Of a DNA stretch of 32,183 nt, positions 1 to 9,690 are shown in pieces; within the stretch, counting starts at the first letter, position 1, and every line of letters begins with the position of its first letter. Below the pieces are notes generated by a model. The model was not told the DNA's origin. It searched no databases and saw only the letters and a program-made list of their open reading frames with translations. The DNA is from Bryobacterales bacterium (GTDB lineage: Bacteria > Acidobacteriota > Terriglobia > Bryobacterales > Bryobacteraceae): contig PLOR01000059.1 of assembly GCA_003142185.1 (NCBI GenBank), positions 1 through 32,183 of the forward strand, written 5' to 3'. The translations under genes and the position numbers were made by a program.

Positions 1-1891
1 TGCCGATGCCCTCGGCGCAGTGCTTGACGGCGGCGTCCATCGTCAGCCACTGCGGCGCCGGGTGTTTGCCCGCGATCACGAGGTTGACGTAATGCCGGCT
101 GCGCAGACAGTGATCGAAGACTGACAGCAGGCAGTTAGCGTCGGGCGGCAGGTAAACGCGCACGATATCCGCCTTCTTATTGACCACGTGGTCGAGGAAG
201 CCGGGGTCTTGGTGTGTGAATCCGTTGTGATCCTGCTGCCACACGTGAGAGGCGAGCAGATAGTTCAGCGATGCGATCTTCCGGCGCCAGGGCAGTTCCA
301 AGGTTACCTTGAGCCACTTCGCGTGCTGACTGAACATGGAGTCGACGATGCGAATGAAGGCCTCATAGCTATTGAACAACCCGTGCCGCCCGGTGAGAAG
401 ATATCCTTCCAACCAACCCTCACACTGGTGTTCGCTCAGCATCGAGTCGAGGACCCGTCCGGCCGGCGCCAGGAACTCATCGTTCTTCACTTCCCGCGCG
501 TCCCACTGACGATTCGTGACTTCAAAGACGGCGCCCAGGAGATTCGAGAGTGTCTCATCGGGACCGAAGACACGAAAATTACGCTGATCCTGATTCAGCT
601 TGGCGACGTCACGCAGGAACTTACCCAACACCAGCGTATCCTGGCCATCGACGGCGCCGGGCGAAGGTACACTTACCGCGTGGACGTGGAAGTCCGGCAT
701 GCGCAGGTCTCGCAGCAGAATGCCGCCGTTCGCGTGCGGATTGGCGCCCATCCGCCGGTCGCCCTTCGGCGCCAGGTCGGCCAATTCCGGAATGAGACGG
801 CCGTTTTCATCGAACAACTCCTCGGCCTTGTAGCTTTTCATCCAGCTTTCCAGCAGCTTGACGTGATCGGGATGTTCGGCATCCACCAGCAGCGGCACCT
901 GATGCGCCCGGAACGTTCCCTCGATTTGCAGGCCGTCGACCACTTTCGGTCCCGTCCAACCCTTGGGCGACCTGAGGACAATCATGGGCCAGCGCGGACG
1001 AGCCGAATCGTTTTTGCTCCGTGCATTGCTTTGGATTTCGCGAATGTTTTCGATGGCCTTGTCCAAGGTGGTGGCCATGAGTTGGTGCATCTTCTCCGGG
1101 TCATCGCCTTCGACAAAACAAGGCTCCCAGCCGCAGCCTCGGAAAAACTGCTCCAGTTCCTCATGCTCGATGCGCGCCAGGACGGTCGGGTTGCTGATCT
1201 TGTAGCCATTGAGGTGCAGGATCGGCAGCACGGCTCCGTCGGTGATGGGGTCGAGAAACTTGTTGGACTGCCACGCGGTGGCCAAGGGCCCCGTTTCCGC
1301 TTCACCGTCACCGACCACGCAGGCGACGATCAGACCGGGATTGTCGAACGCCGCCCCGAAGGCATGGCTGAGCGAGTACCCCAGTTCGCCGCCTTCGTGA
1401 ATCGACCCCGGCGTGGTCGGCGCCACGTGGCTGGAAATTCCGCCAGGGAACGAGAATTGCTTGAACAGTTTCTTGAGCCCGGCTTCGTCCGGGGTAACGT
1501 TCGGATAAACTTCACTCCAGGTGCCTTCCAGATAAACGTTCCCCACAATCGCCGGGCCGCCGTGACCGGGGCCGGCGATATAGAACATGTCCAGGTCATA
1601 CTTCTTGATCACCCGGTTCAGGTGCACGTAGATGAAGTTCTGGCCCGGCGTGGTGCCCCAATGCCCGACCACCAGGGGCTTCACGTGCGACAGTTTCAGC
1701 GCCTCTTTCAGGAGCGGATTGTCGTAGAGATAAATCTGGCCGACCGACAGATAGTTGGCGGCACGCCAATAGGCATTCATCTTGTGGAGGAGGTCCGGCG
1801 CAAGCGTGTCGGTTTTCGTGGTTAGGTCCTTAGCATCGAGCGCATCGGGTTTCCGATCAGGCAGTGCCGTGGTAACTGGGTTGGTTTTCAT
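1..1891 (-). CDS. xfp: Phosphoketolase (xylulose-5-P/fructose-6-P), C-terminus off the window
   Basis: This is a thiamine-diphosphate enzyme that cleaves xylulose 5-phosphate (and usually fructose 6-phosphate) with phosphate to give acetyl phosphate and an aldose phosphate. The minus strand stays open from the ATG to the left edge, giving about 630 of the usual ~790 residues. Visible family motifs, in order, are [36 protein letters not shown], the cofactor motif [14 protein letters not shown], then [20 protein letters not shown] and [14 protein letters not shown]. An in-frame TGA lies 10 codons before the ATG, so the start is well fixed, though only a weak purine stretch precedes it. Acetate kinase or phosphotransacetylase partners would lie outside the window. 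A long plus-strand open frame over the same DNA is an antisense shadow. Family identity is secure; substrate preference cannot be read from the sequence. Confidence 0.95.
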   Translation of the reverse strand, partial: MKTNPVTTALPDRKPDALDAKDLTTKTDTLAPDLLHKMNAYWRAANYLSVGQIYLYDNPLLKEALKLSHVKPLVVGHWGTTPGQNFIYVHLNRVIKKYDLDMFYIAGPGHGGPAIVGNVYLEGTWSEVYPNVTPDEAGLKKLFKQFSFPGGISSHVAPTTPGSIHEGGELGYSLSHAFGAAFDNPGLIVACVVGDGEAETGPLATAWQSNKFLDPITDGAVLPILHLNGYKISNPTVLARIEHEELEQFFRGCGWEPCFVEGDDPEKMHQLMATTLDKAIENIREIQSNARSKNDSARPRWPMIVLRSPKGWTGPKVVDGLQIEGTFRAHQVPLLVDAEHPDHVKLLESWMKSYKAEELFDENGRLIPELADLAPKGDRRMGANPHANGGILLRDLRMPDFHVHAVSVPSPGAVDGQDTLVLGKFLRDVAKLNQDQRNFRVFGPDETLSNLLGAVFEVTNRQWDAREVKNDEFLAPAGRVLDSMLSEHQCEGWLEGYLLTGRHGLFNSYEAFIRIVDSMFSQHAKWLKVTLELPWRRKIASLNYLLASHVWQQDHNGFTHQDPGFLDHVVNKKADIVRVYLPPDANCLLSVFDHCLRSRHYVNLVIAGKHPAPQWLTMDAAVKHCAEGIG

Positions 1892-2289
1892 GATTCCAGG
1901 GCATTTCCAGCACTTCGTTCACCACTCGGAGACAGTGGAGGGAGGAATCCCAAAACGGCTAAGAAAAAGGCAAGGAGTCGTACGGGACGACACCGAGGTT
2001 GGACATAAACAGGGAGGACCGCCTGGCAGCGGGACTCGCAGATTGCGCGTCGGCAAATTTCGCATTTCAAGTGCAGTCTTTGCATCTCGGCTCCGGCGAA
2101 GGTCTGCTTGCCCCACGCTGCCTCAGCGGCCTCAGTTTTCGAATGGCGGGGTTTATTCCCGACCATCTCGCGCTGAGGACCACGGCGCGCGTACAGGTTC
2201 GATTCTGACTCGCCCCAGTGGCCCGCACGGCTTGCTATTCTGGAAACCGGCGGTACAAGAGCTTACAGTGAGAGACGCCTGGGGGAAGT
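1892..2289. other. Gene-poor intergenic region
   Basis: About 400 bp separate the divergent phosphoketolase and small secreted-protein genes, so both promoters should lie here. Short open frames on both strands show no recognisable family and are probably non-coding. A T-loop-like string GGTTCGATTC near 2196 has no tRNA around it. The only promoter-like pair I can point to is the one before the secreted protein. Confidence 0.4.
2232..2259 (+). promoter_or_regulatory. Candidate sigma-70 promoter of the small secreted protein
   Basis: TTGCTA and TACAAG are separated by 16 bp, and the second hexamer lies 30 bp before the ATG. Both hexamers match the consensus at four of six bases. This is a weak, by-eye call. 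Confidence 0.3.
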
Positions 2290-2736
2290 ATGAAGTCAAT
2301 TGCTTTGACAGTCCTTTTAGCGGTGGCCGGATTGCGGGCCAATGCGCAATCCCAACTAAAGGTGGAGCCCAAAGAGCTCATCCTATCAATAGATGCGCAG
2401 TCAGCCAAGACCGTTTGCCCGCAGGCCGGCCAGGCGGTCATAATCAAGATCACTACCGCCAGTCGAACATGGGAAGTCACTATTGACCCGCGAGGTCACG
2501 GAGAGAAAGACATCGATGCGACAGCTAAGAACTTTTCCGCTCACATCAAGAACAAGGGTGGACATCTAGGCCTTACCACCGGAATCAGCCTGGAAGTCAC
2601 CACCCCTGACGGCAAGAAATATGGGCCAAAAGACGTGCCGATTCCCGCTGGTACGCGGCATGACTTTCTGGAAATCATCTGCACATACTACGGGCAGGAG
2701 GGGCAGGAATGGGATTTCAAGCCGTGGGTCAATTGA
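2290..2736 (+). CDS. Small secreted protein of unknown function
   Basis: A 148-residue protein with a clear Sec signal peptide: a Lys near the N-terminus, a hydrophobic run of about 12 residues and cleavage after ANA at about residue 20. The mature part is short and charged, with two Cys residues (in KTVCPQAGQ and EIICTYYGQ) that could form one disulfide outside the cytoplasm, and many Gly, Lys and Asp residues. The alternating pattern (LKVEPKELILSID, VIIKITTASRTWEVTID) suggests a single beta-sandwich domain. GGGGGAAG lies 3 bases before the ATG and supports the start. It stands alone: the next gene is over 400 bp away. I do not recognise the family and infer no function beyond export. Confidence 0.7.
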   Translation: MKSIALTVLLAVAGLRANAQSQLKVEPKELILSIDAQSAKTVCPQAGQAVIIKITTASRTWEVTIDPRGHGEKDIDATAKNFSAHIKNKGGHLGLTTGISLEVTTPDGKKYGPKDVPIPAGTRHDFLEIICTYYGQEGQEWDFKPWVN

Positions 2737-3163
2737 ACGGCCTAGCAGAGCGCAGCGGGGAACGCCGCCAGCATACACTTGAAGTCCTGTGTGCTGAGCG
2801 CCAGGAATCCGGTGCTATCGCTACCGATGCAGGCATAACATCGGGCGGGTGAGAATGTCCGCCTGCGCCGGGCTGATGTAATCAATGTACGCAGGTTTAA
2901 GGACCTGATTCTTCCTGAGGGATACGTGCGTCTCCTCGCCGCCCGCGTCGCGCTGCCGGCTTGACGAGCAGTACGACGAGCCAAAGCGCGAATTCCCCCA
3001 CGGCTGATCCATCTTATTACAACGCAGATGACGTTGTCGTAATGGAAGCTGAAGAACACCCTGCAACTTGGAATCTCTCCTTTGCGGCGCAGTGTACGTG
3101 AATGCACTCGCGACGACGGATTCTGCCCACACTTTCACGCCTTTCGAGCGGCAAGGAAAGGGA
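2737..3163. other. Region without a convincing gene
   Basis: Several overlapping short open frames occur on the minus strand, but none shows a recognisable domain or a good ribosome binding site. The mix of short coding-like stretches broken by stops looks like decayed genic DNA. I could not assign a parent gene. Confidence 0.35.
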
Positions 3164-3976
3164 ATGAACTTCGCCATACAGCCCGATTTCCGTGAATATA
3201 CTCGCAATCGAGTATTCCGCGCGGCCGGCTCCGCTTACTATGCTGGCCATTGGGGGGACCACTTGACTGGGAACCACGACCGTGCGCTGCCATCGCAAAT
3301 CTTGGAAGCCATCCTGCAATTCGACACATGCAACATCGCCAACGCCATCGAAAAGTTCGGCGTCCGGCTTCGCAACGAGGGCTATACCAGACCCGGTTTG
3401 CAGTGTGTCACCGGCGGTTTTCCGCGCTTGCTAGGCTATGCGGCTACCGCTAGAATCCGTTCCTCCGACCCGCCGGTGACGGGAAACGCCTATTTGGATC
3501 GCACCGATTGGTGGGTCGGCATCCAGAGCCTTCCCGCGCCGCGGATTGCCGTCATCCAGGATCTCCACGCGGAATCCGGCCTGGGGTCCGTAGTCGGTGA
3601 AGTACATGCCGCCGTTCTCAAGGCCCTGCAGTGTCAAGGCGTGATCACCAATGGGACGGTGCGCGATATCCCCGCCGTCGCTCGCATGCAGTTTCCCATG
3701 TTCGCCCGAGCGGCCGCCGTGTCGCACGGCTACACCCACATCGTGGACTACGGTCAACCCGTCCGGATCTTTGGACTCGAAATCCGCCCCGGCGACTTGC
3801 TCTTCGCCGATTGCCATGGTGTGGTTTCCATACCGCAGCAAATCGCGGCGCAACTCCCCGAGGTGGCCGCCCGAATCCGCGTCCAGGAGCAACGCATCAT
3901 CGGCGTTTGCCAGTCCCCGGACTTTTCAACCGATACACTCCTGGAAGCGATCCGGACCGCGGATCAAGGAAACTGA
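3164..3976 (+). CDS. RraA-like / HMG-aldolase-fold family protein
   Basis: Belongs to the RraA-like family, which contains 4-hydroxy-4-methyl-2-oxoglutarate and oxaloacetate-cleaving aldolases as well as the E. coli RNase E inhibitor RraA. Family similarity starts at ILEAILQFDTCNIANAIEKF and includes the signature GVITNGTVRDIPAV, whose Arg-Asp pair is the substrate/metal site of the aldolases, then the C-terminal PGDLLFADCHGVVSIP. With the key RD pair present, an aldolase is more likely than a pure RNase E binder. The start is uncertain. The chosen ATG has AAGGAAAGG just before it and gives 270 residues. A TTG at 3263, preceded by GGGGGGA, gives 237 residues, nearer the usual family length, and would leave a palindrome at 3198-3215 in the untranslated leader. 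The stop codon directly abuts the efflux adaptor ATG, so the gene is probably co-transcribed with the pump. Confidence 0.8.
   Translation: MNFAIQPDFREYTRNRVFRAAGSAYYAGHWGDHLTGNHDRALPSQILEAILQFDTCNIANAIEKFGVRLRNEGYTRPGLQCVTGGFPRLLGYAATARIRSSDPPVTGNAYLDRTDWWVGIQSLPAPRIAVIQDLHAESGLGSVVGEVHAAVLKALQCQGVITNGTVRDIPAVARMQFPMFARAAAVSHGYTHIVDYGQPVRIFGLEIRPGDLLFADCHGVVSIPQQIAAQLPEVAARIRVQEQRIIGVCQSPDFSTDTLLEAIRTADQGN
3194..3217. promoter_or_regulatory. Palindrome overlapping a -10-like hexamer, possible operator
   Basis: ATACTCG-CAAT-CGAGTAT is a perfect 7-bp inverted repeat with a 4-base centre, and the arms extend imperfectly as GAATA/TATTC. TATACT at 3197-3202 within it resembles a -10 box. No good -35 is seen. 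If this is the operon's operator, the RraA-like gene begins downstream, at the TTG at 3263. Confidence 0.3.
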
Positions 3977-5242
3977 ATGCGCAAATCGACCGCTCCGATC
4001 TTTCCCTTGCTGCTCGCTGCATTGGCTTGGTTTCCGCTCTCTTCCTGTGGCAGCAACAAAGACGCGCAGGCCAGCACCTCGGCCGCCTCTGAAGTCCCCA
4101 CCGTCGCCGTCGCTAAGGTCGCCACCGCGGACCTCTCGCGGGATCTCATCCTCACCGCCGAGTTCAAGCCGTTTCAGGAAGTCGACGTGATGGCTAAGGT
4201 TTCCGGTTACGTCAAGGAGATCCGCGTAGACATGGGCGACCGCGTAAGGGAGGGCGACCTCCTGGCCACTCTGGAAGTCCCCGAAATGGCCGATGACCTC
4301 AGAAAGTCCCAAGCCGGCGTGAGGCACAGCCAATCCGAAGTGGCGCGCGCCCAGGATGAGATCGCACGAGCCAAATCGGCCCACGATATCGCGCACCTTT
4401 CGTATGACCGGCTGTTCCAGGCATCGCAAAAAAAGCCCGGCCTGATTGCCCAGCAGGAAATCGACGACGCCCAAAGCAAAGACCTGGTCACCGAAGCCCA
4501 GCTCGCCGCCGCCAACTCCGCTCTCGCCGCCGCCGGACAACAGGTGGATGTCGACCAGTCTTCCACCGCGAGAGTCCAGACCATGATCGATTATGAACGC
4601 GTTACCGCTCCCTTCACCGGCGTCGTGACTAAGCGCTATGCCGACAAGGGCTCCATGATCCAGGCCGGCACGGCCTCGCAAACTCAGGCCATGCCCGTTG
4701 TCCGGATCTCCGAAAACGGGCTGCTCCGCTTGATTCTTCCCGTTCCCGAATCTGCCGTCCCCACCGTCCACATCGGCCAGCAGGTGGAGGTGCGAGTGCC
4801 AGCGTTGAACCGCGCCTTTCCGGGGAAAGTGGCGCGGTTCGTGGACAAACTGTCTTTGGAAACGCGGACCATGGACACGGAAGTCGACGTCCCGAACGCA
4901 GACTTGATACTGATACCGGGAATGTACGCGGAGGTCACGCTGACGCTCTCGCGGCGCAGCTCGGTGTTGACCATTCCGATCACGGCGGTGGATCTCGAAG
5001 CGGAAGCCGCGGCGCAGAATGGTGCGCCGGGCGCGCCTGATATGGGCCGCGTGATGGTGATCACTCCAACCAGCCGCGTGGAAGTCCGCAAGATCGAGTT
5101 GGGCCTGGAAACCGCCGATCAAGTGGAAGTTCGCTCCGGCCTCAACGAGGGGGACATGGTTGTGATCGGCAGCCGCTCAGGCCTCCAGCCTGGCGAGGAA
5201 GTCAGGCCTCAGGTCGCGGTTATGACCAGGTCGAAGCAATAG
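3977..5242 (+). CDS. RND efflux periplasmic adaptor (membrane fusion lipoprotein)
   Basis: The 421-residue adaptor would link the inner-membrane RND pump to the outer-membrane channel. A lipoprotein signal ends in the lipobox LSSC with Cys24, so it is anchored by lipid. The expected order of parts is visible: a barrel/lipoyl first half (FQEVDVMAKVSGYVKEIRV), an Ala/Gln-rich alpha-helical hairpin at about residues 95-190, the second lipoyl half (APFTGVVTKRYADKG), a beta-barrel domain (LILPVPESAVPTVHIG) and a C-terminal membrane-proximal domain. It starts at the base after the preceding stop codon, and the transporter begins 12 bases after its end with GAGAGGA in between, so it is the second gene of a tight operon. 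The exported compound cannot be deduced. Confidence 0.95.
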   Translation: MRKSTAPIFPLLLAALAWFPLSSCGSNKDAQASTSAASEVPTVAVAKVATADLSRDLILTAEFKPFQEVDVMAKVSGYVKEIRVDMGDRVREGDLLATLEVPEMADDLRKSQAGVRHSQSEVARAQDEIARAKSAHDIAHLSYDRLFQASQKKPGLIAQQEIDDAQSKDLVTEAQLAAANSALAAAGQQVDVDQSSTARVQTMIDYERVTAPFTGVVTKRYADKGSMIQAGTASQTQAMPVVRISENGLLRLILPVPESAVPTVHIGQQVEVRVPALNRAFPGKVARFVDKLSLETRTMDTEVDVPNADLILIPGMYAEVTLTLSRRSSVLTIPITAVDLEAEAAAQNGAPGAPDMGRVMVITPTSRVEVRKIELGLETADQVEVRSGLNEGDMVVIGSRSGLQPGEEVRPQVAVMTRSKQ

Positions 5243-5254
5243 CGAGAGGATTCG

Positions 5255-8200
5255 ATGTCTGGTTTCGCCATTCGCAACCCGTACTTCATCGTCGTCATCT
5301 GTCTCATTATTGCGGTCGTCGGCTTCACCAGCCTCGTGCGCATGCCGGTGGACATGTTTCCGGCCATGAACATCCCGGTGGTGGTCGTGGCAACGTTTTA
5401 CTCGGGTATGCCGCCCGAGCAGATTGAAACCGACATCACCAGCCGTTTCGAGCGCTTCTTTACCTTGGGTGCCGGCATCGAACACATCGAATCCCGCTCT
5501 CTCCCGGGCGTCAGCGTCATCAAGGTGTATTTCCAGCCCGGCACCAACCCCGATTCGGCGGTAACCACAATCTCGAACCTTGCAATGGCGCAGTTGCGCC
5601 GATTGCCGCCCGGTACGCTGCCGCCGGTCGTTCTGAAGTTCGACGCATCCAGCCTGCCGGTTTGCCTGGTGACTTTTAAGGGTGAAGGATTGAACGAAAC
5701 GCAGTTGCGCGATCTGGCCCAATTCCAGGTGAGAAATCAAATCGCCAGTGTTCCCGGCGCCAGCGTACCGCAGCCGTTTGGCGGAAAGTACCGCCAGATC
5801 ATGGTCTATGCCGACCCGTACAAGTTGGAGGCCCACCAGTTAAGCCTCATGGACGTGGTGCGCTCCGTCAACGATGCCAATCTGATTCTTCCCGCCGGCG
5901 ACGTTCAGATCGGCCCACTGGACTACAACATCTACACCAACAGCCAGTTGCGGACGGTGGAAGAAATCGACCAGTTACCCATTAAGATGGTGCATCAAGC
6001 CCCCGTGCGTATCGCCGACATCGGCTACGCGGAGGATGGCCACGAAATCCAAACCAACATCGTTCGTGTCGATGGCCAACGCTCGGTTTACGTTCCGGTC
6101 TTGAAGCAGGGCGGCGACACTAACACCATCGCGGTAGTCAATGGCATCAAAGAGTCCGTTCTCCATCTGTTTGACGTACCCAAGCAACTAGTCACCAAAG
6201 TGGTCTTCGATCAGTCCCTGTTTGTGAAGACCGCCATTGAGACCTTGCTGCACGAGGGCGGAATCGGCCTGGTGCTGACGTCCATCATGATTCTGATCTT
6301 CCTGGGCAGCATGCGGGCCACCCTCGCGGTCTTTTTTTCTATCCCGCTTTCCGCCCTGGCAGCCTTCATTGCTCTCTCACTGGGCGGAGGTTCCATCAAC
6401 AGCATGGTGCTGGGCGGTCTGGCACTGGCCTTCTCGCGCCTGATTGATAACTCCGTCGTCGTGCTGGAAAACATCTACCGTCACTTGGAACTCGGCGAAA
6501 CACCCGAGGAGGCTGCCGTAAAAGGAGGCCGCGAGGTAGCGCTCCCCGTCCTCTCAGCCACTCTGACCACAGTGGTGGTCTTCTTCCCCGTTACCTTCCT
6601 CTATGGCGTGAGTAAGTTCCTGTTTTCAGCCCTGGCGCTGGCCGTTGCGCTGTCGCTGTTTGCTTCGTTCGCGGTCGCCATGACGGTGGTTCCGCTCTTC
6701 TGCGCCCGCTTCATCAAGGCGCCGGCGCACCACGGCACTCCTGCATCCGAACAGCCGGTTTCGGTGGATCGCGTCAGGCGCAAGTGGTCCCTCGCGGACC
6801 GCTTTAATATCTGGTTCAACGCCCGTTTCGAAGGCTTTCTCAAACTCTATGACAGACTGGTCGGCCTCGCACTGCGGCGGCCGGTCGTCACACTGGTCTC
6901 CTTTGGCGTCCTCTTCCTACTGAGTCTCGCGATATTCCCGCTGCTGGGCCTTTCTTTCTTCCCGCGCACCGATGCCGGTCAGTTCGTGATCAATCTGAAG
7001 GCACCCCCCGGAACGCGGCTGAGCGTCACGGAGAGCGAAGTCGCCAAGGTCGAAGCTCTGGTCCGCCGCGTCGTCTCGCCCAATGACCTGGGCATGATCG
7101 TGTCGAACATCGGGGCCACTCCGGACTTCTCCGCCATCTACACCACCAACTCCGCCATGCACACGGCCTTCGTCCAGGTCAGCTTGAAAGAGGAGCACAA
7201 AGTGGGCAGCTACACCTATATGGCGCAGGTGAAGCGGCGGATCGAAAAGGAACTGCCCGAGTTAAGCGCCTACTTCCAGTCGGGCGGCCTGGTGGACGCG
7301 GTCTTGAACCTCGGCTTACCCGCTCCCATTGACGTGCAGGTGGCCGGGTCCAACATGGAAGACGCCTACGCCACCGCCTTGAAGCTCGCGTCACGGATTC
7401 AAAAGATCCACGGTGTGGCCGACGTTTTTATCCCCCAGGACATCGATTATCCGGCGCTTCAGCTCGACGTGGACCGCATTCGCGCCAGCGAAATGGGACT
7501 GGACCAACACGAAGTGGTCGACAACGTCATTACCGCGCTCACCTCCAACCAAATGATCGCCCCCAGCTTCTGGATCGACCCGAAAACCGGGAACGACTAC
7601 ATGCTGACTGTGCAGTATCCCGAAGATCAAGTGAAGACGCTGGCGGATTTGAAGGCCATTCCGTTGCGCTCGGCGAATAACACCGAATCCACACGGTTGG
7701 ACATGATCAGCAGCGTGCACAGGATCAAATCGCCTACCGAAGTCGACCACTATCAATTACGCCGCACCATCGATATTTACGTCCGGCCGTTGAATGAAGG
7801 TCTCGGAAAGATCGCCAACTCCATCGATGCCATCATCGATCAGACCCGTGTTCCCGAAGGGCTCACCGTCACCTTACGCGGCATGGTGCAGGGCATGCGA
7901 GCGTCCTTCACCAGCTTTACGCTGGGGCTTGGGCTCGCAGTCATTCTGCTGTTCCTCATTCTGGTAGCCCAGTTTCAGTCGTTCCTCGATCCTTTCATCA
8001 TTCTGCTGGCGGTCCCTCCCGGGCTGACGGGCGTAATGTTGACCCTCTGGCTGACGGGCACGACCCTCAACGTCATGTCGCTGATGGGAGTGGTCATGCT
8101 GGTAGGGATCGCCGTCTCCAACAGTATTCTGATCGTGGAGTTCACGCGCCACCTCCGCTCCGAGGGGATGAGCGTGCGCGATGCGGTCGCGCTGGCGTGC

Positions 8201-8401
8201 CGCGTCCGGTTGCGTCCCGTCCTCATGACGTCGCTCGCCACCATCATCGGCCTGCTTCCGATGGCGTTGAAGCTCGGCGCCGGCAGCGAGGCCTACGCGC
8301 CGTTAGCGCGCGCGATTCTCGGCGGTCTCAGCGTCTCCGTGGCGCTCACCGTTTTCCTGGTTCCAGCCGCCTACGTGCTGGTCTATGACAGGTCCCACTA
8401 A
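5255..8401 (+). CDS. RND efflux transporter, AcrB/HAE1-like, with altered proton-relay residues
   Basis: A 1048-residue inner-membrane pump of the usual RND length, with TM1 at residues ~10-30, a large periplasmic loop, TM2-6 from ~335, a second loop and TM8-12 from ~875. It would use proton inflow to drive export through the adaptor and channel genes on either side. In TM4 the AcrB Asp-Asp pair is Asp398-Asn399 (LIDNSVVVLEN), and in TM10 the AcrB Lys940 position is Ser955 (VSNSILIVEF), so only one of the three classical charged relay residues remains. Such variation is known in other RND branches, for example a single Asp in CusA-type pumps. The motif FSRLIDNSVVVLEN suggests a distinct subfamily rather than loss of function, since the rest is intact. 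Substrate unknown. Confidence 0.95.
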   Translation: MSGFAIRNPYFIVVICLIIAVVGFTSLVRMPVDMFPAMNIPVVVVATFYSGMPPEQIETDITSRFERFFTLGAGIEHIESRSLPGVSVIKVYFQPGTNPDSAVTTISNLAMAQLRRLPPGTLPPVVLKFDASSLPVCLVTFKGEGLNETQLRDLAQFQVRNQIASVPGASVPQPFGGKYRQIMVYADPYKLEAHQLSLMDVVRSVNDANLILPAGDVQIGPLDYNIYTNSQLRTVEEIDQLPIKMVHQAPVRIADIGYAEDGHEIQTNIVRVDGQRSVYVPVLKQGGDTNTIAVVNGIKESVLHLFDVPKQLVTKVVFDQSLFVKTAIETLLHEGGIGLVLTSIMILIFLGSMRATLAVFFSIPLSALAAFIALSLGGGSINSMVLGGLALAFSRLIDNSVVVLENIYRHLELGETPEEAAVKGGREVALPVLSATLTTVVVFFPVTFLYGVSKFLFSALALAVALSLFASFAVAMTVVPLFCARFIKAPAHHGTPASEQPVSVDRVRRKWSLADRFNIWFNARFEGFLKLYDRLVGLALRRPVVTLVSFGVLFLLSLAIFPLLGLSFFPRTDAGQFVINLKAPPGTRLSVTESEVAKVEALVRRVVSPNDLGMIVSNIGATPDFSAIYTTNSAMHTAFVQVSLKEEHKVGSYTYMAQVKRRIEKELPELSAYFQSGGLVDAVLNLGLPAPIDVQVAGSNMEDAYATALKLASRIQKIHGVADVFIPQDIDYPALQLDVDRIRASEMGLDQHEVVDNVITALTSNQMIAPSFWIDPKTGNDYMLTVQYPEDQVKTLADLKAIPLRSANNTESTRLDMISSVHRIKSPTEVDHYQLRRTIDIYVRPLNEGLGKIANSIDAIIDQTRVPEGLTVTLRGMVQGMRASFTSFTLGLGLAVILLFLILVAQFQSFLDPFIILLAVPPGLTGVMLTLWLTGTTLNVMSLMGVVMLVGIAVSNSILIVEFTRHLRSEGMSVRDAVALACRVRLRPVLMTSLATIIGLLPMALKLGAGSEAYAPLARAILGGLSVSVALTVFLVPAAYVLVYDRSH

Positions 8402-8402
8402 T

Positions 8403-9677
8403 ATGCGATTCTCCATTCTCCTCGCTCTGGTTGTTGTGGGGGCGGCGCAGGCCCAACAGACCATGCACCTCACTCTCGCCGACGCGCAGGGCTTGGCCAT
8501 CCGGAACAACCCGCAGTTCTCCGCGGCGAAGTACACCGCCGCCGCCGCGAACCAGGTTCCCAATCAATACAGGGCAGCCATGCAACCGAACCTCTCCGGC
8601 AACTTGACCGCGGTAGGCGCCGATAACGGAAGCCGTATCGCGGCGGGTGGGCTGACTAACCCGGTGGTCTATGACCACCTCGGTTCCGGGTTGACCATCA
8701 GCCAGCTCATTACGGATTTCGGCCGGACCAGTAATCTCGTCGGTATGGCCAAACTGCAAGCTGCCGCCCAGGACCAGTTCACCGAGGCCACCCGCGCCGA
8801 CATTCTTCTGGCTACCAGCAACGCTTATTTCGCCGTCCTTAGCGCCCGAGCCGTCTTGCAGGTTGTCGATGAGACCGTGAAAGCGCGCCAGACGGTGGTG
8901 GACCAGGTGACCGCCCTCGCCGAGAGCAAATTGAGATCGACGCTCGACGTCAGCTTCGCCAACGTAAACCTGTCGGGCGCCAAGTTGCTCCAGGTGCAGG
9001 CGCAGAACGAACTGCAAGCCGCCGAAGCCCAGCTCGCCACGGCCATGGGACTGCCCGGCGGAGCGGTCTTCGTGCTGGCGGACGAACCCATGCCTCCAGT
9101 TCTTGCCGACCGCGTTCAGGACTTGATTGATGCCGCCATCCAGAACCGGCCCGAGTTAAAGGACTTGCGCCTTCAGCAGAACGCCGCGGAGCGCTTTGCC
9201 AAAGCGGAGCATGCCCTGTATTTTCCCACCGTAGGCGTGCTGGGCGCCGCCGGTTTTGCCCCTGCCGCCGAGGCGCAGATACCCGGCCGCTACGGCGCCA
9301 TCGGTATGAATATTTCGATCCCCATTTTCAATGGCGGCCTCTTCAAGTCCCGTCAAACCGAAGCCGAACTCAAGGCTAAGGCCGCCGGCGCAACCGTCAC
9401 CGATCAGCAGAACAGCATCATCCGCGATGTCCGCATTGCTTACTTGAACGCCACCACCGCCTATGACCGGATGGCGCTCACGCAGGGGTTGCTCCAGCAA
9501 GCGCAACTCGCCATGGACCTTTCCCAGAGCCGATACGACCTGGGCCTCGCTGCCATCGTGGAGTTGAGCCAGGCGCAGCTCAACCTTACCTCCGCGCAGA
9601 TCGCCAACACCACCGCCAGGTACGACTACCAGGCGCAGCACATCGACGTGGACTTCCAGACGGGTACGCTGCACTAG
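8403..9677 (+). CDS. TolC-family outer-membrane efflux channel
   Basis: A 424-residue outer-membrane factor that completes the first tripartite pump. A signal peptide (MRFSILLALVVVGAAQA, cleaved before QQ) is followed by two structural repeats of coiled-coil helices and beta strands. Repeat one includes AQGLAIRNNPQFSAAKYTA and repeat two includes AIQNRPELKDLRLQQNAAE, both typical of the family, and the C-terminal half has SQSRYDLGLAAIVELSQAQLN. An earlier in-frame ATG lies inside the transporter gene, but the ATG one base after the transporter stop gives a clean signal peptide and is preferred. It is the last gene of the operon and ends 13 bases before the convergent response regulator. Confidence 0.93.
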   Translation: MRFSILLALVVVGAAQAQQTMHLTLADAQGLAIRNNPQFSAAKYTAAAANQVPNQYRAAMQPNLSGNLTAVGADNGSRIAAGGLTNPVVYDHLGSGLTISQLITDFGRTSNLVGMAKLQAAAQDQFTEATRADILLATSNAYFAVLSARAVLQVVDETVKARQTVVDQVTALAESKLRSTLDVSFANVNLSGAKLLQVQAQNELQAAEAQLATAMGLPGGAVFVLADEPMPPVLADRVQDLIDAAIQNRPELKDLRLQQNAAERFAKAEHALYFPTVGVLGAAGFAPAAEAQIPGRYGAIGMNISIPIFNGGLFKSRQTEAELKAKAAGATVTDQQNSIIRDVRIAYLNATTAYDRMALTQGLLQQAQLAMDLSQSRYDLGLAAIVELSQAQLNLTSAQIANTTARYDYQAQHIDVDFQTGTLH

Positions 9678-9690
9678 TGAGCGTCTTCCA

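Noticed and set aside
188..1825. A 545-codon plus-strand open frame
   Set aside because: The minus strand encodes phosphoketolase with all family motifs; the plus frame is its antisense shadow.
2195..2205. T-loop-like GGTTCGATTC suggesting a tRNA
   Set aside because: The flanking bases cannot form a T stem, and no anticodon or acceptor arm is present.
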